The position numbers and the translations under genes were made by a program. A model generated the notes under the pieces. It was given only the letters and a program-made list of their open reading frames with translations, was not told the DNA's origin and did not search any database. A stretch of 64,000 nt of DNA. Origin: Gulosibacter sp. 10. Lineage in GTDB: Bacteria; Actinomycetota; Actinomycetes; Actinomycetales; Microbacteriaceae. Below are positions 62,931-64,000 of the stretch, piece after piece (within the stretch, counting starts at the first letter, position 1; every line of letters begins with the position of its first letter). The stretch lies in contig NZ_FUIC01000054.1 in assembly GCF_900163695.1 (NCBI RefSeq), positions 1-64,000 of the forward strand, given 5' to 3'.

Positions 62931-63938
62931 ATGGCCTACGACGAGCAGAACAGTCCGTTCGACGAGACGGATGACGCGCAGCTCGTAGTCGAGCCCGGAA
63001 CGTTCAGCGCGGAGGGCGTCGCCCCCGGGCGGACGGGGGCGACGAACGCGCGCGTCGCGATGGGCAGCGGACTGCTCGCGACCTGGAAGGCGTCCTCGCG
63101 GGAGCGCAAGGTGAACGTGCTCGCCGCGATCGCGGCCGCGCTGGTGGTGCTGCTCGTGCTCCCCACGGTCATCTCGATCGTCGGCATCGGGCGCCGGGAG
63201 GCGCTGCTCGCCGCGGCCGCCGAGCAGGATCGGGTGCAGATCGTGGTCATCTCCGCGCAGATGCAGGATGCCGAGGACGCCACCTCGGGCGTGCTAGGGG
63301 CCTACGCGATGTCCTCGATGTTCGTGCCCGAAGGCCCGCGGGCGCAGATGAAGGAGCTGCTCGACAGCTTCTCCGCGGCGGTCGAGGAGAACGACGACCG
63401 TGCCGCGCAGGACCGGTCGGGCAGCGTGCGCGAGCACTTCGTCGCGAACTACGCGCCCGCGCTGCTCGACAACGTCAACGAACTCCGCGAGAAGTACTAC
63501 CTGATGGACTGGGCGACCTCGGTCGAGATCGACGAGGCCGTCGAGAAGGTCCAGCAGAACCGGGATGTCGAGCGCATGGACGAGCTGACCGCCGCGGTGG
63601 TCGAGCTCGCGACGGCCTTGAACAAGGCGAAGAACGAGCACACGCAGTACGAGGTCACCTACGTGCCGCCGCCCCCGCAGCCGCGGCCGGATCCGGAGCC
63701 CTCGCAGAGCGAGGAGCCCGAGGAGAGCGAGGAGCCGGAGGAGACCGAGGAGGAGCCGGAGGAGACCGAGGAGGAGCCTGGGGATTCCGAGGGCTCCGAC
63801 GACGCGGGCTCGGAGGGCTCCGAGGATGCGGGCGGCGGCTCCGATGACGGCGGCAGCGACGGCGGCGAAGGCGGGGACTCCGACGGCTCCGGCGGCTCTG
63901 ACGAGCCGCAGCCCTCCGAGGGCTTCGGCAACGGGTAA
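62931..63938 (+). CDS. Single-pass membrane protein with acidic Ser/Gly tail
   Basis: 335 residues: cytoplasmic N-terminus (1-58), one transmembrane segment (about 62-86), an extracytoplasmic helical domain (about 90-240), and a low-complexity tail (EEPEETEEEP then Gly/Asp/Ser). AGGAG lies before the ATG; TAGCAT at 62875 is a possible -10. The tail may cross the cell wall. Function unknown. Confidence 0.75.
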   Translation: MAYDEQNSPFDETDDAQLVVEPGTFSAEGVAPGRTGATNARVAMGSGLLATWKASSRERKVNVLAAIAAALVVLLVLPTVISIVGIGRREALLAAAAEQDRVQIVVISAQMQDAEDATSGVLGAYAMSSMFVPEGPRAQMKELLDSFSAAVEENDDRAAQDRSGSVREHFVANYAPALLDNVNELREKYYLMDWATSVEIDEAVEKVQQNRDVERMDELTAAVVELATALNKAKNEHTQYEVTYVPPPPQPRPDPEPSQSEEPEESEEPEETEEEPEETEEEPGDSEGSDDAGSEGSEDAGGGSDDGGSDGGEGGDSDGSGGSDEPQPSEGFGNG

Positions 63939-63946
63939 CGACCCGT

Positions 63947-63968
63947 CGCGCCGGTGGTCGCCGGCGCG
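63947..63968. terminator. Possible terminator hairpin
   Basis: 8-bp arms CGCGCCGG and CCGGCGCG around a 6-nt loop, 9 bp after the preceding stop. Confidence 0.5.
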
Positions 63969-63970
63969 GA

Positions 63971-64000
63971 TCACGCCGCCGTGCGGATCGTCTCCTCGAC
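63971..64000 (-). CDS. Possible 3' end of a minus-strand gene (partial)
   Basis: The last 30 nt read on the minus strand as an open frame ending VEETIRTAA and a TGA stop, just beyond the hairpin. Too short to identify. Confidence 0.3.
   Translation of the reverse strand, partial: VEETIRTAA

Overview
The window is about 70% G+C with dense, short-spaced genes and reads as chromosome of an actinobacterium. Mycothiol synthase (MshD), CarD, SenX3-RegX3, a WXG100 protein, a two-domain MutT1-like hydrolase, the DUF3263/LytR_C pair, DUF3027 and a fused IspDF fit Actinobacteria. The gene neighbourhoods and the TRREARE-type NlpC/P60 wall hydrolase fit Microbacteriaceae, possibly Leucobacter; the genus is an inference. 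I see no transposase, integrase, phage module or CRISPR array.

1-1550: an AT-richer pair of exported-protein genes, then a degenerate tandem array of about 53-bp imperfect palindromes. 1557-9976: phosphate block on the minus strand (pstSCAB, MutT1-like hydrolase, ppk, mshD), with a PHO box before pstS and a matching half-site before ppk. 10064-15926: two tiny membrane proteins, a nitrobindin-like protein, YgfZ, and on the minus strand an ABC exporter joined to a DesK/NarL-type two-component system. 16070-24810: gpmA, phoU, senX3-regX3 (each preceded by a PHO-like direct repeat), LpqE-like lipoprotein, carD, ispDF, cysS, rlmB. Together with pst and ppk this covers phosphate sensing, uptake and storage.

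24901-33015: a beta-helix/tandem-AAA fusion protein, tRNA-Thr, panD, an EEP-family hydrolase, several small unknowns, a cupin, msrB, DUF3263 and LytR_C. 33102-41574: groEL behind two CIRCE elements, a solitary WXG100 protein, a two-component system whose kinase carries a long acidic insert, an XPB-type helicase with its partner protein, and a small membrane protein. 41615-49544: cold-shock protein, DUF3027, serC, an IdeR/DtxR-type iron repressor, NlpC/P60 hydrolase with a structured leader, a candidate structured and terminated small RNA, an HNH nuclease, SRPBCC protein, aldehyde dehydrogenase, tRNA-Arg. 49640-64000: a very large helicase-like protein with degenerate Walker motifs, an MFS transporter, mscL, 5-formyl-THF cyclo-ligase, galU, a RimJ-like acetyltransferase, and a run of poorly known genes with short in-frame repeats.

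A recurring feature is a TANNNT-type -10 hexamer only 6-8 nt before the start codon, without a Shine-Dalgarno sequence, which suggests extensive leaderless transcription. The most interesting unexplained items are the structured RNA at 46277-46490, the palindromic array at 1076-1422, the Walker-degenerate helicase at 49640-53929, and the beta-helix/AAA protein at 24901-28308.
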